From NCBI GenBank assembly GCA_964517355.1, contig CAZFCK010000275.1, forward strand, positions 1-5,682: a DNA stretch of 5,682 nt, written 5' to 3'. Source of the DNA: CAZFCK01 sp964517355 (GTDB taxonomy: Bacteria; Desulfobacterota; Desulfovibrionia; Desulfovibrionales; Desulfovibrionaceae). Positions 5,418 through 5,682 of the stretch are shown piece by piece (the first letter of the stretch is position 1; every line of letters starts with the position of its first letter). A model generated the notes under the pieces. That model saw nothing but the letters and a program-made list of their open reading frames with translations. It did no database searches and had not been told where the DNA came from. The position numbers and the translations under genes are program-made.

Positions 5418-5452
5418 CCGGTCCCGTACACACCTAAGCAGCCGTAAAAGGC

Positions 5453-5468
5453 CGCAAAACAAACTCCA
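5453..5468 (-). promoter_or_regulatory. Candidate sigma-54 promoter for the operon
   Basis: On the minus strand TGGAGTTTGTTTTGC has the invariant GG (-24) and GC (-12) separated by the required ten bases, with TTTTGC matching the -12 element. The CAC of the consensus -24 element is absent. Transcription would start near 5442, leaving a leader of about 88 nt. TRAP dicarboxylate operons are sigma-54 controlled in some bacteria, and sulfate reducers carry many sigma-54 activators. No good sigma-70 promoter was seen here: TTGACT at 5469-5474 lacks a convincing -10 box. Confidence 0.35.
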
Positions 5469-5628
5469 GTCAAACTCTCTTGCACCAGGGGGCACCCGTT
5501 GTTTCAACCTCGCCTCAAGGAACGGGGGGCGCTTTTCTTGAAGGAATCCGCGCACCACACTCGGCTGCGCAGGTCCCCGCTTTCCATAACCGCCCACGTT
5601 TTCACGCCATGATCATAATGTGCGGCGA
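5469..5628. other. Upstream non-coding region of the operon
   Basis: No credible gene is seen here; the short ORFs have no ribosome-binding sites. The stretch holds a small palindrome GTTG-TTT-CAAC (5498-5508), whose core resembles the CTTG-TTT-CAAG hairpin of the inverted repeat with both arms changed in a complementary way. It also holds the direct repeat GGTGC-CCCCT-GGTGC (minus strand, 5481-5495) and the palindrome ATGATCAT near 5609. Any of these could bind an activator. Confidence 0.4.
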
Positions 5629-5682
5629 TCTAGCGCATTTTCGCCTTGAAACAAGGCTCTCCCCTGAAACAATTTCCAATTG
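5629..5682 (-). repeat. Right copy of 54-bp terminal inverted repeat
   Basis: This is the inverted partner of 2-55. Its outer palindrome has the same arms, CAATT (5670-5674) and AATTG (5678-5682), but a different loop (TCC instead of GAT as read on the plus strand). The internal GCCTTG/CAAGGC hairpin and the inward-facing CTAG are identical to the left copy. It lies about 160 bp upstream of the candidate dctP promoter. Flanking DNA to the right is not visible, so target-site duplication cannot be judged. Confidence 0.93.

Noticed and set aside
5610..5620. TATGAT-like -10 box near the right repeat on the minus strand
   Set aside because: There is no acceptable -35 box at 16-18 bases, and it is far from dctP.
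1..5682. CRISPR array, tRNA or rRNA genes, or insertion sequence transposase
   Set aside because: No regularly spaced direct repeats, cloverleaf pattern, rRNA-like stretch or transposase-like protein was found.

Overview
The window looks like chromosomal DNA from a Desulfovibrionaceae-type (Desulfovibrio/Bilophila-like) sulfidogen. The reasons are a GC-rich coding bias, a TRAP transporter next to small catabolic enzymes, and intergenic hairpins of the kind I associate with that group (A/T-cored AACCTTTT..AAAAGGTT stems with long G/C arms, and paired G6/C6 stems). The taxonomic call is an inference from style; there is no rRNA or marker gene.

All five convincing genes lie on the minus strand and read right to left: dctP (solute receptor, 5354-4365), dctQ (small permease, 4262-3765), dctM (large permease, 3740-2454), a CtBP-like D-2-hydroxyacid dehydrogenase (2217-1228) and an HpcH/HpaI-family class II aldolase (1109-360). 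Together they read as an uptake-and-cleavage module. A periplasmic receptor and ion-driven permease import an organic acid, an NAD(P)-dependent dehydrogenase interconverts a 2-hydroxy and a 2-oxo acid, and a pyruvate-type aldolase cleaves or forms a 4-hydroxy-2-oxo acid. No dehydratase, kinase or regulator is visible. The substrate cannot be read from the sequence.

The non-coding parts are unusually structured. A candidate sigma-54 site and a leader hairpin precede dctP. A U-less stem-loop separates dctP from dctQ. The 236-nt dctM/dehydrogenase gap holds an A/T hairpin and a GC double hairpin. A candidate promoter with an adjoining palindrome precedes the aldolase. A large hairpin next to an 11-G tract follows the aldolase. 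Beyond it, a near-consensus leftward sigma-70 promoter points out of the window.

The most striking feature is a 54-bp inverted repeat at the two extreme ends (2-55 and 5629-5682), with 52 of 54 positions matching. Both mismatches fall in the loop of a small palindrome inside the repeat. The five-gene module is therefore bracketed by two inverted copies of one structured element, and a degenerate third copy overlaps the dctM stop codon. No transposase or recombinase is present, so this may be an invertible or mobilisable cassette or simply a dispersed intergenic repeat family.
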